A stretch of 64,000 nt of DNA from an uncultured Spirochaetaceae bacterium (GCA_944390725.1 CALXQU010000002.1:62001-126000); one strand, 5' to 3'. Positions 16,145 through 26,156 are shown, numbered from the stretch's first letter. Notes: generated by a model from the letters alone, not told the origin. Program-made: numbers and translations.

Positions 16145-18079
16145 ATGGCCGAACGTAAGAACTTCTCACGCTACAAGATGCGCTGCGGCATGCTCATGCG
16201 CGTCGACAGCTGCGGCAGGAAGATCGAGGAAATAGAGCTGCCGAAGCAGGACCAGTACACGCTTCTCCTGACGGCTGATGACATCCCGGGAAGCAATGAC
16301 CTGGCCTTCTTCTCCGATACGAGGCCGATGATGGCCAGCGGGATTACGGCATACCCAGGGCAGGTCGCGTTCGCGCTCTTCGCCCCTGACTACGAGATCG
16401 CAGCCATGCAGATGCGCTCCATCGGGATGAAGCTCTCGGAGGAGGCCGTACCCGTGGAGCACCCCATGCCGGAGCCGCTGGAGTATTCATGGGGAGAGTT
16501 CACGCCTGAAGAGGGGGCTGATGCCGGATACAGGACGGTGGAATCCTCATATGACCTTGCCCATGAGGCCAGGCAGACCAGCATCATGTATACGGTGACC
16601 GCATGGATGGAGAACAGCAGGCTCCATATCGAGACGCCATGCGAATGGGTGGACCTCATCAAGAGCGCCGTATCCACCGCCATAAAGTACCCGAAGGAAA
16701 GCATAGTCGTGCACCAGCTCTCCCACAGGAGCAGGTTCGACGAGTTCCTCATCGACCCGGCCATCGTCGCGGCAATCGCTGCCGTAGCCGTCATACGCAC
16801 GGGAATGCCATGCGAGATAAGGGACAGGGCCATATTCTCCAGGCCTGGCATACATGTGACAAGGAAGACGGTCATCGACAGCGAAGGCAAGCCGCTGTCG
16901 GAAAATGTCGCCATGACCGTCGACATGGGAGCATCCCCTGTCCTTGCCGAGGAATACCAGAGGCAGGCCATGACCGGGCTGATACCGCCCTATCCGCTCA
17001 AGGAATTCCGGGCTTCCGTGGATGTAAGGTCTTCGGGCCTCTATCCGGCGGCCTTCTCCGGATCGCTCGGATACTCGGAGGCGCTATCGGCGACGGAATA
17101 CCATATCTCAAGGCTGGCCGAGGCGACTGAGATGACGCCCTACTCATACCGCAAGGATATCGAGAAGAGGAGATTCACCGACTACATCCCGGGCTTCGAG
17201 CTCGATGACCAGCACAAGACCATGGCCGCGGCAGCGTCGGCATCTACATACGAGAGGAAGTGGTTCGCCAACAACTTCCAGCGCCATAGCTTCGGCCTCC
17301 TGGGCTACATCAAGGGGATAGGCCTGGCTTCGGGAACCGGGATATCCGGATTCTCGACCACCTTCGCGCGCGCGGCGAAGTTCCGCTCGATGATGACCTA
17401 TACGCAGAAGCATAATGTCACCATCAACACCTCCGCGCTCAACCATCCCAATATGCAGAAAATCTGGCGCACGCTGATCTCCGACAGGATAAACCCAGGG
17501 CAGCCGGAGACCATCATGTTCCTCGACCCATCGCAGGATACGCTGGATGCAGGCCCTGACGTGCTCTCGAGGATCATCTCGTCGCTGACGCCGCAGCTGG
17601 AAAGCGCCGCACGCAAGCTGGCATCCCTGAAGGATACGGAGCCACTCCCTGTCTCCGTGGTATTCGACGCCCAGAACACCACGCTCCCATGCGAGTTCCA
17701 GAATGCCGGCTCGGCCACGGTAGTCGCGGAGATAATCATCAGCGAGACCGATTTCCGCCCCATGGTGACAGCGGTATGGGCCGATATCATCCTGCCGCAG
17801 ATGCTGAACTCTGCCTCGCTGCGCAATGCCGTCAAGCGGGCAATCCTCAGCACGGTCTCTGAATGCGGGTTCACTATCCCGATGGATTTCTCGATGCATC
17901 TGGATATCACGACGAACGGGGCGGATACCTCCGTATCATCGCTATCGGCGCTGATGAAGGCACTGACCATGGGGGCTCTTGCGAACGCCCTCTTCCAGGC
18001 CGTAGGCAGCGGAGGCAGCAGCCTGCCCACATCGAGCAGCGTGCTGGAGAAGGTGCTCAGCAGCCATACGGGAAGCTGA
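16145..18079 (+). CDS. Degenerate xanthine-dehydrogenase-like molybdopterin subunit
   Basis: The 644-residue protein aligns by eye with the large molybdopterin subunit of the xanthine dehydrogenase family. PAAFSGSLGYSEALSATEY corresponds to the RGxGxPQ region and DTLDAGPDVLSRII to the DTxxxPxxxGTxxSR block. DFRPMVTAVWADIILPQML and MKALTMGALANALFQAVG match the C-terminal part. The glycine-rich cofactor loops are not recognisable, the QG..T substrate block is lost, and the catalytic glutamate expected near the end is missing. The protein is also shorter than usual (700-770). It therefore probably does not hydroxylate purines. The two following genes encode matching iron-sulfur and FAD subunits, so the complex survives in altered form. 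Confidence 0.7.
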   Translation: MAERKNFSRYKMRCGMLMRVDSCGRKIEEIELPKQDQYTLLLTADDIPGSNDLAFFSDTRPMMASGITAYPGQVAFALFAPDYEIAAMQMRSIGMKLSEEAVPVEHPMPEPLEYSWGEFTPEEGADAGYRTVESSYDLAHEARQTSIMYTVTAWMENSRLHIETPCEWVDLIKSAVSTAIKYPKESIVVHQLSHRSRFDEFLIDPAIVAAIAAVAVIRTGMPCEIRDRAIFSRPGIHVTRKTVIDSEGKPLSENVAMTVDMGASPVLAEEYQRQAMTGLIPPYPLKEFRASVDVRSSGLYPAAFSGSLGYSEALSATEYHISRLAEATEMTPYSYRKDIEKRRFTDYIPGFELDDQHKTMAAAASASTYERKWFANNFQRHSFGLLGYIKGIGLASGTGISGFSTTFARAAKFRSMMTYTQKHNVTINTSALNHPNMQKIWRTLISDRINPGQPETIMFLDPSQDTLDAGPDVLSRIISSLTPQLESAARKLASLKDTEPLPVSVVFDAQNTTLPCEFQNAGSATVVAEIIISETDFRPMVTAVWADIILPQMLNSASLRNAVKRAILSTVSECGFTIPMDFSMHLDITTNGADTSVSSLSALMKALTMGALANALFQAVGSGGSSLPTSSSVLEKVLSSHTGS

Positions 18080-18101
18080 ATTCTTTGACGGAGGTTTGAT
18101 C

Positions 18102-18584
18102 TTGAAGGTCGATTGCACAATAGACGGGAAGACGCTTTCCCTATCGCTCAATTCGGATAAGCCGCTCTCGCTGATCATCAACGAGAACCTGGGAGCAGGC
18201 AGCGGCACGAACCACTGCAACGGCAGCCTGTGCGGGCTCTGCGCCGTGCTCGTGGATGGCAAGCCCACACTCAGCTGCCTCGTGCCGGCATTCGAGCTCA
18301 GGGGCAAGGAGGTGCAGACATTCGACGGCTTCAGGAGGACGAAGGCATTCAAGGACCTGGAGAAGGCATATGACGCGGTCGGGGCCTATCCCTGCTCGGA
18401 CTGCTATGAGGCCAGGTCGATCATCTTCCATTCGCTGATCGCGGATGATGTGACGGACCGCAGCGAGATACTGAAGGAGCTTTCCGTGATAAAGTGCAGC
18501 TGCATGGACCCCGATGACCAGGTAGCGATCGTGAAGCAGGGGATGGCGATAAGGAGCGGCAAGCGTGTTAGACGGATACAGTAG
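18102..18584 (+). CDS. Xanthine-dehydrogenase-family [2Fe-2S] subunit
   Basis: The 160-residue protein has the two-domain plan of the small subunit. A plant-ferredoxin-like cluster site appears as HCNGSLCGLC with a later SC in KPTLSC. A second cluster site appears as CSDC followed by KCSC, replacing the canonical CGFC/CRC pair. All eight cysteines needed for two clusters are thus present, unlike the eroded large subunit. The start is TTG at 18102 because GGAGG at 18090-18094 sits 7 nt before it, whereas the alternative TTG at 18096 is only 1 nt away. The 3' end overlaps the FAD gene by 20 bp. Confidence 0.8.
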   Translation: MKVDCTIDGKTLSLSLNSDKPLSLIINENLGAGSGTNHCNGSLCGLCAVLVDGKPTLSCLVPAFELRGKEVQTFDGFRRTKAFKDLEKAYDAVGAYPCSDCYEARSIIFHSLIADDVTDRSEILKELSVIKCSCMDPDDQVAIVKQGMAIRSGKRVRRIQ

Positions 18585-19503
18585 CCAGGCTTCCATGGAT
18601 AGGAACATATATGAGGGGCTCAGCTCCCCCAACATACATACCCCGCACAACATGGCGGAGTATGCATCGATCATAACGCACTATCCCGAGGCGGAACTCT
18701 GGGCAGGCGGCACGTTCCTGATGTCGCGTCCGGACTCCTACCCTTCCCGCAAGATGGGCAGGGAGATCATCTCGCTTGCCTCGATGGAGGAGCTCCATCG
18801 CTTCCAGAGGAACGACAGGTTCGCCGAATTCGGGGCGATGGTGACTCTCGATGAGGTCATGAGCACAGGCAAGGCAGTCCTGCCGAAGGTGCTCCTCGAC
18901 AACATCAGGTCGATAGGCTCCAGGCTCATAACGAGGAAGGCCACCATCGGCGGAGCCATCGCTACCAGGGAGCTCTCCACCACATTCCCCGGTACGCTTA
19001 TATCCCTTGACGCGACGGTGGAGATAAGGTTCATCAGGAAGAAGAGGCTCCACTCGAGATGGATGCAGCTGACGAGGATGCTGGACAAGAACGGCAAGGT
19101 ATCGCTCCCGCCAGGAGGGATGATCTCCAGGATAAGGATCTCCTTCTCCGACAAGGACTGCCAGTACTTCACATCCATCGGATCCGTGCTCAGCAGGCCC
19201 AGCGAGGCCGTAGCCATCGCCTTCACCGCCTCCATGGACCAGGACGTGCTGGACAATCCCACGATCGCATTCACGTACCCTGACATAGGCATCCTCTATT
19301 CCCGGGATATAGACAACATCTTCTCATCGCTGAGGTTCCCGCTCGATGAAGGCGAGTTCAGGTCGCTCGAGCAGATCGTCTTCACATTCATAGATTCATC
19401 CATCCAGGAGCTGAGCAGGCTGCAGAGGGCTCGCACAAGCGGCATCCTCAGGGCTATAATAGATGACCTGAACGAGAAATCGCTGACATCACCAGCTTCC
19501 TAA
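18565..19503 (+). CDS. Xanthine-dehydrogenase-family FAD-binding subunit
   Basis: The 312-residue protein resembles the medium FAD subunit. LWAGGTFLMSR (about residues 46-56) corresponds to the AGGTDL loop and TRKATIGGAIATREL (about 132-146) to the IRNxATIGGN block, both of which hold FAD in the family. The C-terminal CO_deh_flav_C part is weak and carries an unusual helical tail. The start is GTG at 18565 with AGGAG 8 nt upstream, inside the previous gene. dnaE follows 12 nt after the stop, so the trio probably shares a transcript with the replicative polymerase. Confidence 0.75.
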   Translation: MLDGYSSQASMDRNIYEGLSSPNIHTPHNMAEYASIITHYPEAELWAGGTFLMSRPDSYPSRKMGREIISLASMEELHRFQRNDRFAEFGAMVTLDEVMSTGKAVLPKVLLDNIRSIGSRLITRKATIGGAIATRELSTTFPGTLISLDATVEIRFIRKKRLHSRWMQLTRMLDKNGKVSLPPGGMISRIRISFSDKDCQYFTSIGSVLSRPSEAVAIAFTASMDQDVLDNPTIAFTYPDIGILYSRDIDNIFSSLRFPLDEGEFRSLEQIVFTFIDSSIQELSRLQRARTSGILRAIIDDLNEKSLTSPAS

Positions 19504-19515
19504 GGAGGAAGGCGC

Positions 19516-22500
19516 TTGAGCTTCGTACATCTCCATAACCATACCGATTATTCGCTTCTGGACGGAGCGGCTTCGATTCCCAGATACATCGCCAAGGCGA
19601 AGGAATGCGGGATGACGTCGCTGGCTATCACGGACCATGGCAACATGTTCGGCGCGATAACCTTCTATGAGGCCTGCCGCAAAGCCGGCATCAACCCTAT
19701 CATCGGCACGGAGTTCTACCTTGCCGTAGGCGATAGGAGGGACCGTACGCCGACACCGGAGGGCAAAGGCTACTACCACCTTATACTCCTGGCCATGAAC
19801 GATAACGGCTACCACAACCTGATGGAGCTGAACTCAATCGCATACAAGGAAGGGTTCTACTACAAGCCGAGGATAGACAGGGAGACGCTCAGCCAGTACA
19901 GCAGCGACCTGATCTGCCTCTCGGCCTGCCTGGCGGGAGAGATCCCCAGGATGCTGCTGACCCAGGGCTATGAGAAGGCCAGGGAAAGCGCGCTGTGGTA
20001 CAAGGACCTCTTCGGCGACAGGTACTACCTCGAGCTGCAGGACCACGGGCTTGAGGACCAGAAGAAGACCAATCCGCTCATCGTGAGGCTTTCGCAGGAG
20101 CTGGACATCCCGCTTGTCTGCACCAATGATATCCACTACATCGAGAAGAGCGACTGGAATGCGCATGATACGCTCCTCTGCATAGGCACGGCATCGAAGA
20201 AGAGCGACAGGAACAGGCTCAGGTACAAGGAAGGGGAATTCTACTTCAGGACCCCTGAGGAGATGGAGCAGCTCTTCTCATGGTGCCCAGAGGCCGTGGA
20301 GAATACGGGAAAGGTCGCGGAGCGCTGCCAGCTCGAGATCAAGTTCCCCGGGCCGACATTCCCCAACTGCACGATCCCGGAGGGATTCAGCTCCGAGGCC
20401 GAGTACCTCACCTACCTTGCCAACGAAGGCCTCAAGAAGCGCTATCCCGTCGTCACGGAAGAGCTGCAGAAGAGGCTTGACTATGAGCTTGGCATCATCA
20501 TCCAGATGGGCTTCCCCGCCTACTTCCTCATCGTGCGCGACTATATCCACTGGGCAAAGACCCATGACATCCCTGTCGGGCCGGGACGCGGAAGCGGAGC
20601 CGGATCCATTGTCGCCTATTCGATAACCATCACAGATGTCGACCCGATAAAGTACAACCTCCTCTTCGAGAGGTTCCTCAATCCGGAAAGGGTATCGCTC
20701 CCTGATTTCGACGTAGACTTCTGCTTCGAAGGACGCAGCAAGGTCATAGACTACGTCACGGAGCATTACGGCAAGGACAAGGTCGGCCAGATCATCACCT
20801 TCGGAACGCTGAAGCCCAAGCAGGTCGTCAAGGACGTCGCCAGGGTCCTCGACATCCCATATGAGGAGGCCAACAAGATCTGCTCATACATACCAGATGA
20901 ACTGAAGATGACGCTTGCCAAGGCCTTCGACGCCGAACCGAAGCTGAAGGAGATAAGGGCCCGCGGAGGCATCTATGAGGAGCTTTTCGACACTGCAGAG
21001 CGCCTAGAGGGCCTCAACAGGCATTCATCGCTCCATGCTGCGGGCGTCGTCATCGGCAAGGAGGTGCTATCCCATTACGTACCGCTCTTCGTCGACCCGA
21101 AGACGGGATCCGTCGCTACGCAGTATCCGATGACGCAGATCGAGAACTGCGGGCTTGTGAAGATGGACTTCCTCGGCCTCAAGACGCTCACCCTCATCAA
21201 GCACACTGTCGAGCTGATCCACAAGCACACCCCTGATTTCGACATAAACAGGATCGATGAGCATGACAGGAAGACATTCGACATGCTGGACAGGGGCGAC
21301 TCCAAATGCGTCTTCCAGTTCGAATCGGACGGCATGGCCAACATCCTCAAGCGCGAGAAGCCATCGACGATTGAGGAGCTGGTCGCCCTCAACGCCCTCT
21401 ACAGGCCGGGCCCGATGCAGTTCATCGACCAGTACATCGACTCCAAGCTCGGCAAGAGGCCCATCACCTATCCTGACCCCTGCCTCGAGGATGTCCTCAA
21501 GGAGACATACGGCGTCATCGTCTACCAGGAGCAGGTCATGAAGGTCGCCCAGGTAATCGCGGGATACACGCTCGGAGGCGCTGATATCCTCAGGAGGATC
21601 ATGGGCAAGAAGAAGGTCTATGAGCTGGCTGAGCAGCTGGTCAAGTTCAAGGCCGGCGCCGTGAGGAACGGCTTTACCGAGGAGCATGCAGAGGAGATCT
21701 TCCATATCCTCGAGCCATTCGCAGGTTACGGCTTCAATAAATCCCATGCAGTCGCCTATTCGGTCATCGCCTACCAGACAGCCTACCTGAAGGCGAACTA
21801 CCCTGCCGAGTTCCTGGCTGCCAACCTCACGAACGAGATGGGCAATCCCGCGAAGTTCACCGAGTACCTGAACCTGGCGCCCAAGTACGGGCTGAGGATA
21901 CTGCCGCCATCCATCAACAGGTCCGACAAGCATTTCAACGTATCCGACGGGGACATCGTATACGGGCTTGCCGGCATCAAGGGCGTCGGCGAGGGCGTCG
22001 TGGAGATCATCATCAGGGAAAGGGAGCAGCACGGGCCATACGCCTCGTTCATCGACTTCATCTCCAGGCAGGGAGAGGGCGTGGTGAACTCGAAGCTGCT
22101 GGAATCGCTGATCAAGGCAGGCGCCTTCGACGAGCTCGGCACGGACAGGGCCGTATTGCTGGCCAACCTGGATGATGCCATAAGATACGACAAGAGCATG
22201 AAGAGCGAGACGGCATTCGGGCAGCTCTCGCTCTTCGGCGATGAAGAGGAATCGACATTCCATTTCGAGATGCGCCCCGTCGACCCGATGCCGATATCGG
22301 AGAAGCTCCAGCTCGAGAAGGAGTATCTCGGCTTCTACATCTCGGGCCATCCGCTTGACAGATACAGCGAGCAGATCGAGGCATGCGTGAGGGCGGATCT
22401 CAGCAATCCGTCATCGATTATCCTCGGCAAGCCGCAATCGCTGATCGCGCTGGTCGCCGCCAAGCGCCAGATCATGACCAAGGACAAGAAGAAGATGGGC

Positions 22501-22920
22501 TTCTTCACCCTGCAGACAAAGGAAGGCGATATCGATGCGGTAGCCTTCCCCAAGCTGTATGAGCAGATCATGGAGGATGTGGTGGAGGATGGCATCTACG
22601 GCTTCGTCGGCACATTCGACCAGAAGGACAGGGAATCCAAGCTCTCGTTCCTCATCGACAAGGTCGTCAGGCCGGAGGACCTGCAGCCCGATGCCGTGCA
22701 GATGGTGCACATACAGCTGAGGGACTTCAGCCAGGAACCCATCCAGTCAGTCGCCCGGAGGCTGAAGGAGAGCGAAGGCTATATACCGGTGGGGCTCTCC
22801 CTTGCGAAGGTACCCGGCTATGAGCTGCAGACCGGTGCCGGCTACTTCGTAAGCTATTCCCCGGAGCTGCTCAACGACCTCAGGGGCATGGAGATAGTGG
22901 ACAGGGTCTGGATATCCTGA
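19516..22920 (+). CDS. dnaE: DNA polymerase III subunit alpha
   Basis: This is the replicative polymerase catalytic subunit, 1134 residues, close to the usual 1150-1170. The N-terminal PHP domain starts FVHLHNHTDYSLLDGAAS. The polymerase core has GPGRGSGAGSIVAY and the catalytic aspartates in PDFDVDF. Then come RHSSLHAAGVVI, tandem helix-hairpin-helix motifs, and a C-terminal OB-fold (TKDKKKMGFFTLQT). Translation begins at TTG 19516, preceded by AAGGAGGAA at a good distance. A rare start codon may keep its level low relative to the upstream genes. Confidence 0.97.
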   Translation: MSFVHLHNHTDYSLLDGAASIPRYIAKAKECGMTSLAITDHGNMFGAITFYEACRKAGINPIIGTEFYLAVGDRRDRTPTPEGKGYYHLILLAMNDNGYHNLMELNSIAYKEGFYYKPRIDRETLSQYSSDLICLSACLAGEIPRMLLTQGYEKARESALWYKDLFGDRYYLELQDHGLEDQKKTNPLIVRLSQELDIPLVCTNDIHYIEKSDWNAHDTLLCIGTASKKSDRNRLRYKEGEFYFRTPEEMEQLFSWCPEAVENTGKVAERCQLEIKFPGPTFPNCTIPEGFSSEAEYLTYLANEGLKKRYPVVTEELQKRLDYELGIIIQMGFPAYFLIVRDYIHWAKTHDIPVGPGRGSGAGSIVAYSITITDVDPIKYNLLFERFLNPERVSLPDFDVDFCFEGRSKVIDYVTEHYGKDKVGQIITFGTLKPKQVVKDVARVLDIPYEEANKICSYIPDELKMTLAKAFDAEPKLKEIRARGGIYEELFDTAERLEGLNRHSSLHAAGVVIGKEVLSHYVPLFVDPKTGSVATQYPMTQIENCGLVKMDFLGLKTLTLIKHTVELIHKHTPDFDINRIDEHDRKTFDMLDRGDSKCVFQFESDGMANILKREKPSTIEELVALNALYRPGPMQFIDQYIDSKLGKRPITYPDPCLEDVLKETYGVIVYQEQVMKVAQVIAGYTLGGADILRRIMGKKKVYELAEQLVKFKAGAVRNGFTEEHAEEIFHILEPFAGYGFNKSHAVAYSVIAYQTAYLKANYPAEFLAANLTNEMGNPAKFTEYLNLAPKYGLRILPPSINRSDKHFNVSDGDIVYGLAGIKGVGEGVVEIIIREREQHGPYASFIDFISRQGEGVVNSKLLESLIKAGAFDELGTDRAVLLANLDDAIRYDKSMKSETAFGQLSLFGDEEESTFHFEMRPVDPMPISEKLQLEKEYLGFYISGHPLDRYSEQIEACVRADLSNPSSIILGKPQSLIALVAAKRQIMTKDKKKMGFFTLQTKEGDIDAVAFPKLYEQIMEDVVEDGIYGFVGTFDQKDRESKLSFLIDKVVRPEDLQPDAVQMVHIQLRDFSQEPIQSVARRLKESEGYIPVGLSLAKVPGYELQTGAGYFVSYSPELLNDLRGMEIVDRVWIS

Positions 22921-22968
22921 GTAGCCTTTGCGCCGTTTTGCCCTTACTTTTACTTTGTGGAGGAAGCA

Positions 22969-23541
22969 ATGGAATTCCTGATGACTGCCGCGCTCTTCGC
23001 GGCAAGGCTTATAGAAGTATACTCGTTCCTTATCTGGATAAGGATCTTCATCTCATGGATCAATCCGTATCCGAGGCCGGGTTCGATGACGTACTATCTC
23101 GCATTGGCTGTCGACCCGTACCTGAACCTCTTCAGGACATCGCGGTACAGGATAGGCATGTTCGATTTCTCCCCCATCATCGGCATCGGCATCCTCTCGA
23201 TATTCCAGTCCATCTTCACCGTATTCGGCACATTCGGCTTCATCACCTTCGGCCTCATACTCGCATTCATCCTGAGCGCCTTCTGGTCATATGGCGTCTC
23301 GCTGATGATCTGGATCGGCGGCTTCTCGGCGGCTTTCCGCCTCATCGGCATGCTGATGCGCTCGCCTATGATGATGTCGGATCCCTTCCAGAGGCTCTCG
23401 AACATGATACGCGGCTGCTTCCGCAGGCCCAATGAGGCTGCCGTGGCAGCTATAGAGCTCGCGCTGCTGGTGCTCCTCTACTTCGTCATGAAGAACATCT
23501 TCGCCATCCTCATAAACCTGGCGGCCAGGATCCCGTTCTGA
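22969..23541 (+). CDS. YggT-like membrane protein
   Basis: The 190-residue protein begins with a YggT domain (LIEVYSFLIWIRIFISWINPYP), a small membrane module of unclear role linked in other bacteria to division or osmotic stress. A central hydrophobic part, a second membrane segment pair and a helix near the C-terminus follow, so it is longer than single YggT proteins and may hold two copies. GGAGG at 22959-22963 fixes the ATG at 22969 rather than the upstream GTG at 22957. Its TGA overlaps the recG ATG by 1 nt (TGATG), implying translational coupling. Confidence 0.82.
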   Translation: MEFLMTAALFAARLIEVYSFLIWIRIFISWINPYPRPGSMTYYLALAVDPYLNLFRTSRYRIGMFDFSPIIGIGILSIFQSIFTVFGTFGFITFGLILAFILSAFWSYGVSLMIWIGGFSAAFRLIGMLMRSPMMMSDPFQRLSNMIRGCFRRPNEAAVAAIELALLVLLYFVMKNIFAILINLAARIPF

Positions 23542-25571
23542 TGGAAAGCATCCGTTCCGTGCCGGGCGTCGGCAGCAAGCTGGCAGGGCGCTTCGAGGCA
23601 CTCGGCATCAGGACGCTGGAGGATATGCTGTCCTTCATGCCGCGTTCCTATGACGACAGGACACGTGAGCGGATGATCGGCGAGACGACGGAGGAGAACC
23701 CCACAGCCATCTGCAGGATCCACGTGAGGAAGGCCTCATCCTTCTACAACAGGAAGGGCGAGAAGACGCTCAAGGTCACCGTAGTCGATGATGACGGTAC
23801 CCCGCTTGACCTGCTCTGCTTCAACAGGGGCTTCCTGGAAGGCAGCCTCACGCCGGGTTCCTCTTGGTATATGATCTGCCAGGTCTCGGTGAGAAGCGAC
23901 CCGACGTTCTTCGGCAGGAGATGCTACCGCTCATCGGCTGCTTTCGAGCTGAAGAGGACAAAGGCCGAAGCCGGCATCGGTTCCATACTGCCCATCTACC
24001 CGCTGACAGAGGGGCTGACGGAGAAGGTCATGCGCAGGGCAGCGGAATACGCCATCCGCAATACCGAGATAAGCGACTCGCTCCCATTCAGCATATACGG
24101 GCGCCACGGCCTCCTGCATGACAAGGAGGCATATGCACTGCTCCATTTCCCCCGGACCGCGGAAGATGCCGCCAAGGCACGGAGGAGCCTCGCCTTCTCG
24201 GAGATCTTCAGGCTGCTCTTCCCCATCCTGCGCGGCAAGCCGGAGAGGAAGGACCGCCATGTACCGATGACGGAGAAGGAGAAGGCCCTCATATCATCAC
24301 TGCCGTTCTCACTGACAGATGACCAGCTCAGGGCCGCGGAGGAGATACGCTGCGATATCGACAGCCGGATCCCGATGAACAGGCTGCTGCAGGGCGATGT
24401 AGGCTCCGGCAAGACGCTGGTCGCCTGGATATCCGCGCTCCATGCCATCAGCAGAGGCGGGCAGGTCGCGTTCATGGCCCCGACTGAGCTGCTGGCGAAG
24501 CAGCATGCCGATGGGGCAAGCGCCCTGCTCTCCGGGCTCGGGGTACGCATCGCATTTCTTTCCGGAAGCGTGAAGGGACAGCCACGCAGGCTCCTGCTCA
24601 GGTCGCTGAAGGACGGGGATATCGACCTGGTCATAGGCACCCATGCCCTCTTCTCCGAGGATGTCGCCTTCCGCAGCCTCACGCTCGCCATCATCGACGA
24701 GCAGCACAGGTTCGGCATCAGGCAGCGCGAGGCGCTGGCCGGGAAGGGTCAGAACCCATCCATCCTCTATATGACAGCCACCCCGATACCGCGCTCGCTC
24801 GCGCTGACCATGCTTGCCGACTATGACATCTCCACGCTGAGGACGATGCCTTCCGGAAGGATTCCCATAAAGACGCATACCATCTTCCAGGAAAGCACGC
24901 GCAAGGCGATGTACGAGACTGTCGGCGTCGAATTCCAGCGCGGCCATCAGGCATACTTCGTCTACCCGCGCATCGATGACGAAGGGGATGGCGGCCTCCT
25001 TGACGTGACGACGATGTACTCAAGGCTGAAGGAGATCTATCCCGGCGTGCCGTCAGCCCTAATCCATTCGAAGCTCCCCGAGGAGGAGAAGATGGGCATC
25101 CTCAGCGACTTCAGGGACAGGAAGCTGATGTATCTCGTAGCGACATCAGTCGTCGAAGTCGGCATCGACGTGCCCGATGCGACCTGCATGGTGATAGAGC
25201 ATGCGGAACGGTTCGGGCTGGCAGCCCTGCACCAGCTCAGGGGCAGGGTCGGCAGGAGCACGCTGCCCTCCTACTGCTTCCTCGTAGCGATAGGCAGCCT
25301 CACCGATGATGCAAGGGAGAGGCTCAGGATCATGAAGGAGACCAACGATGGCTTCCTCATTGCCGATAAGGACCTCGAGATCAGGGGCCCTGGCGATATC
25401 GGGGAAGGGGAACGGCAGTCGGGCTTCGTCTCGCTCAGGTTCTCGTCCATCGCATCAGACCTGAAGCTGGTAGAGGAAGCCAGGGCGGAGTGCGAGAGGA
25501 TACTGGCAGAGGACAGGGGCCTGCTTAAGGCCGAGAATGCACCATTGCGCAATATTTCATTGCATCCATGA
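23541..25571 (+). CDS. recG: ATP-dependent DNA helicase RecG
   Basis: RecG remodels stalled replication forks and branched recombination intermediates. The 676-residue protein has an N-terminal wedge/OB domain (residues about 60-150), Walker A GDVGSGKT (about 285-292), the DEQH-box as DEQHRFG (about 390), MTATPIPRS and C-terminal helicase motifs RVGRS and LEIRGPGD. Length and motif order are normal. The start overlaps the preceding stop by 1 nt and is otherwise without its own spacer region. Confidence 0.97.
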   Translation: MESIRSVPGVGSKLAGRFEALGIRTLEDMLSFMPRSYDDRTRERMIGETTEENPTAICRIHVRKASSFYNRKGEKTLKVTVVDDDGTPLDLLCFNRGFLEGSLTPGSSWYMICQVSVRSDPTFFGRRCYRSSAAFELKRTKAEAGIGSILPIYPLTEGLTEKVMRRAAEYAIRNTEISDSLPFSIYGRHGLLHDKEAYALLHFPRTAEDAAKARRSLAFSEIFRLLFPILRGKPERKDRHVPMTEKEKALISSLPFSLTDDQLRAAEEIRCDIDSRIPMNRLLQGDVGSGKTLVAWISALHAISRGGQVAFMAPTELLAKQHADGASALLSGLGVRIAFLSGSVKGQPRRLLLRSLKDGDIDLVIGTHALFSEDVAFRSLTLAIIDEQHRFGIRQREALAGKGQNPSILYMTATPIPRSLALTMLADYDISTLRTMPSGRIPIKTHTIFQESTRKAMYETVGVEFQRGHQAYFVYPRIDDEGDGGLLDVTTMYSRLKEIYPGVPSALIHSKLPEEEKMGILSDFRDRKLMYLVATSVVEVGIDVPDATCMVIEHAERFGLAALHQLRGRVGRSTLPSYCFLVAIGSLTDDARERLRIMKETNDGFLIADKDLEIRGPGDIGEGERQSGFVSLRFSSIASDLKLVEEARAECERILAEDRGLLKAENAPLRNISLHP

Positions 25572-25577
25572 AAGCGC

Positions 25578-25583
25578 TATAAT
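25578..25583 (+). promoter_or_regulatory. -10 element of the HD-domain gene (leaderless geometry)
   Basis: A perfect TATAAT (25578-25583) ends 6 nt before the ATG at 25590, and there is no Shine-Dalgarno in between. A -35 is poor (TTTCAT around 25555-25560). Confidence 0.5.
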
Positions 25584-25589
25584 CGCCAT

Positions 25590-26156
25590 ATGGCAGTTTC
25601 AAGAGACGACGCGCTGGCGTTATTCAGGAAATACAATAAATCGGAAAGCCTCTACCACCATGCCCTTGAGGTGGAGGCCATCATGCGGGAAGCGGCAGTG
25701 AAGTACGGCGAGGACCCGGAGTACTGGGGCATCGTCGGGCTGCTGCATGATATCGACTGGGAGATGTTCCCGGAGCAGCACTGCAGGAAGGCACCTGAGC
25801 TCCTTGCCGAGATCGGCATGCCTGAAGACATGGTCCATGCGATATGCAGCCACGGCTGGGGCCTCGTCACCGACGTGGAGCCGGAACGCTTCATGGAGAA
25901 GATGCTCTACACCATCGATGAGCTTTCGGGCCTTGTGCATGCGACGGCGCTGATGAGGCCTGAGAAGATGAAGGGCATCTCGGTCAAGTCAATCAAGAAG
26001 AAATGGAAGGACAAGTCATTCGCGGCAGGAGTCAACCGCGACGTGATCGCAAAGGGCTCCGAGATGCTGGGAATCGATGTCGCTGACCTCATGCAGATCG
26101 CTATCGACGGCATGACGGAGGTCGCTCCCGAGACGGGAATCTGGCCTGCGGAATGA
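25590..26156 (+). CDS. HD-domain (HDIG) protein, probable phosphohydrolase
   Basis: The 188-residue cytoplasmic protein carries an HD domain: LYHHALEVEAIMRE with the first histidine (about residue 22), GLLHDIDWE with the HD pair (about 53-54), then AICSHGWG and YTIDELSGL, where the last metal ligand should lie. HD proteins hydrolyse phosphomonoesters or nucleotides. This small single-domain form is common and has no assigned substrate. Its stop overlaps the start of the EamA transporter gene (ATGA), so these two are coupled. Confidence 0.85.
   Translation: MAVSRDDALALFRKYNKSESLYHHALEVEAIMREAAVKYGEDPEYWGIVGLLHDIDWEMFPEQHCRKAPELLAEIGMPEDMVHAICSHGWGLVTDVEPERFMEKMLYTIDELSGLVHATALMRPEKMKGISVKSIKKKWKDKSFAAGVNRDVIAKGSEMLGIDVADLMQIAIDGMTEVAPETGIWPAE

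Noticed and set aside
21067-22350. Large minus-strand frames inside dnaE and other long genes
   Set aside because: They are codon-bias shadows of well-supported genes, with no family motifs.
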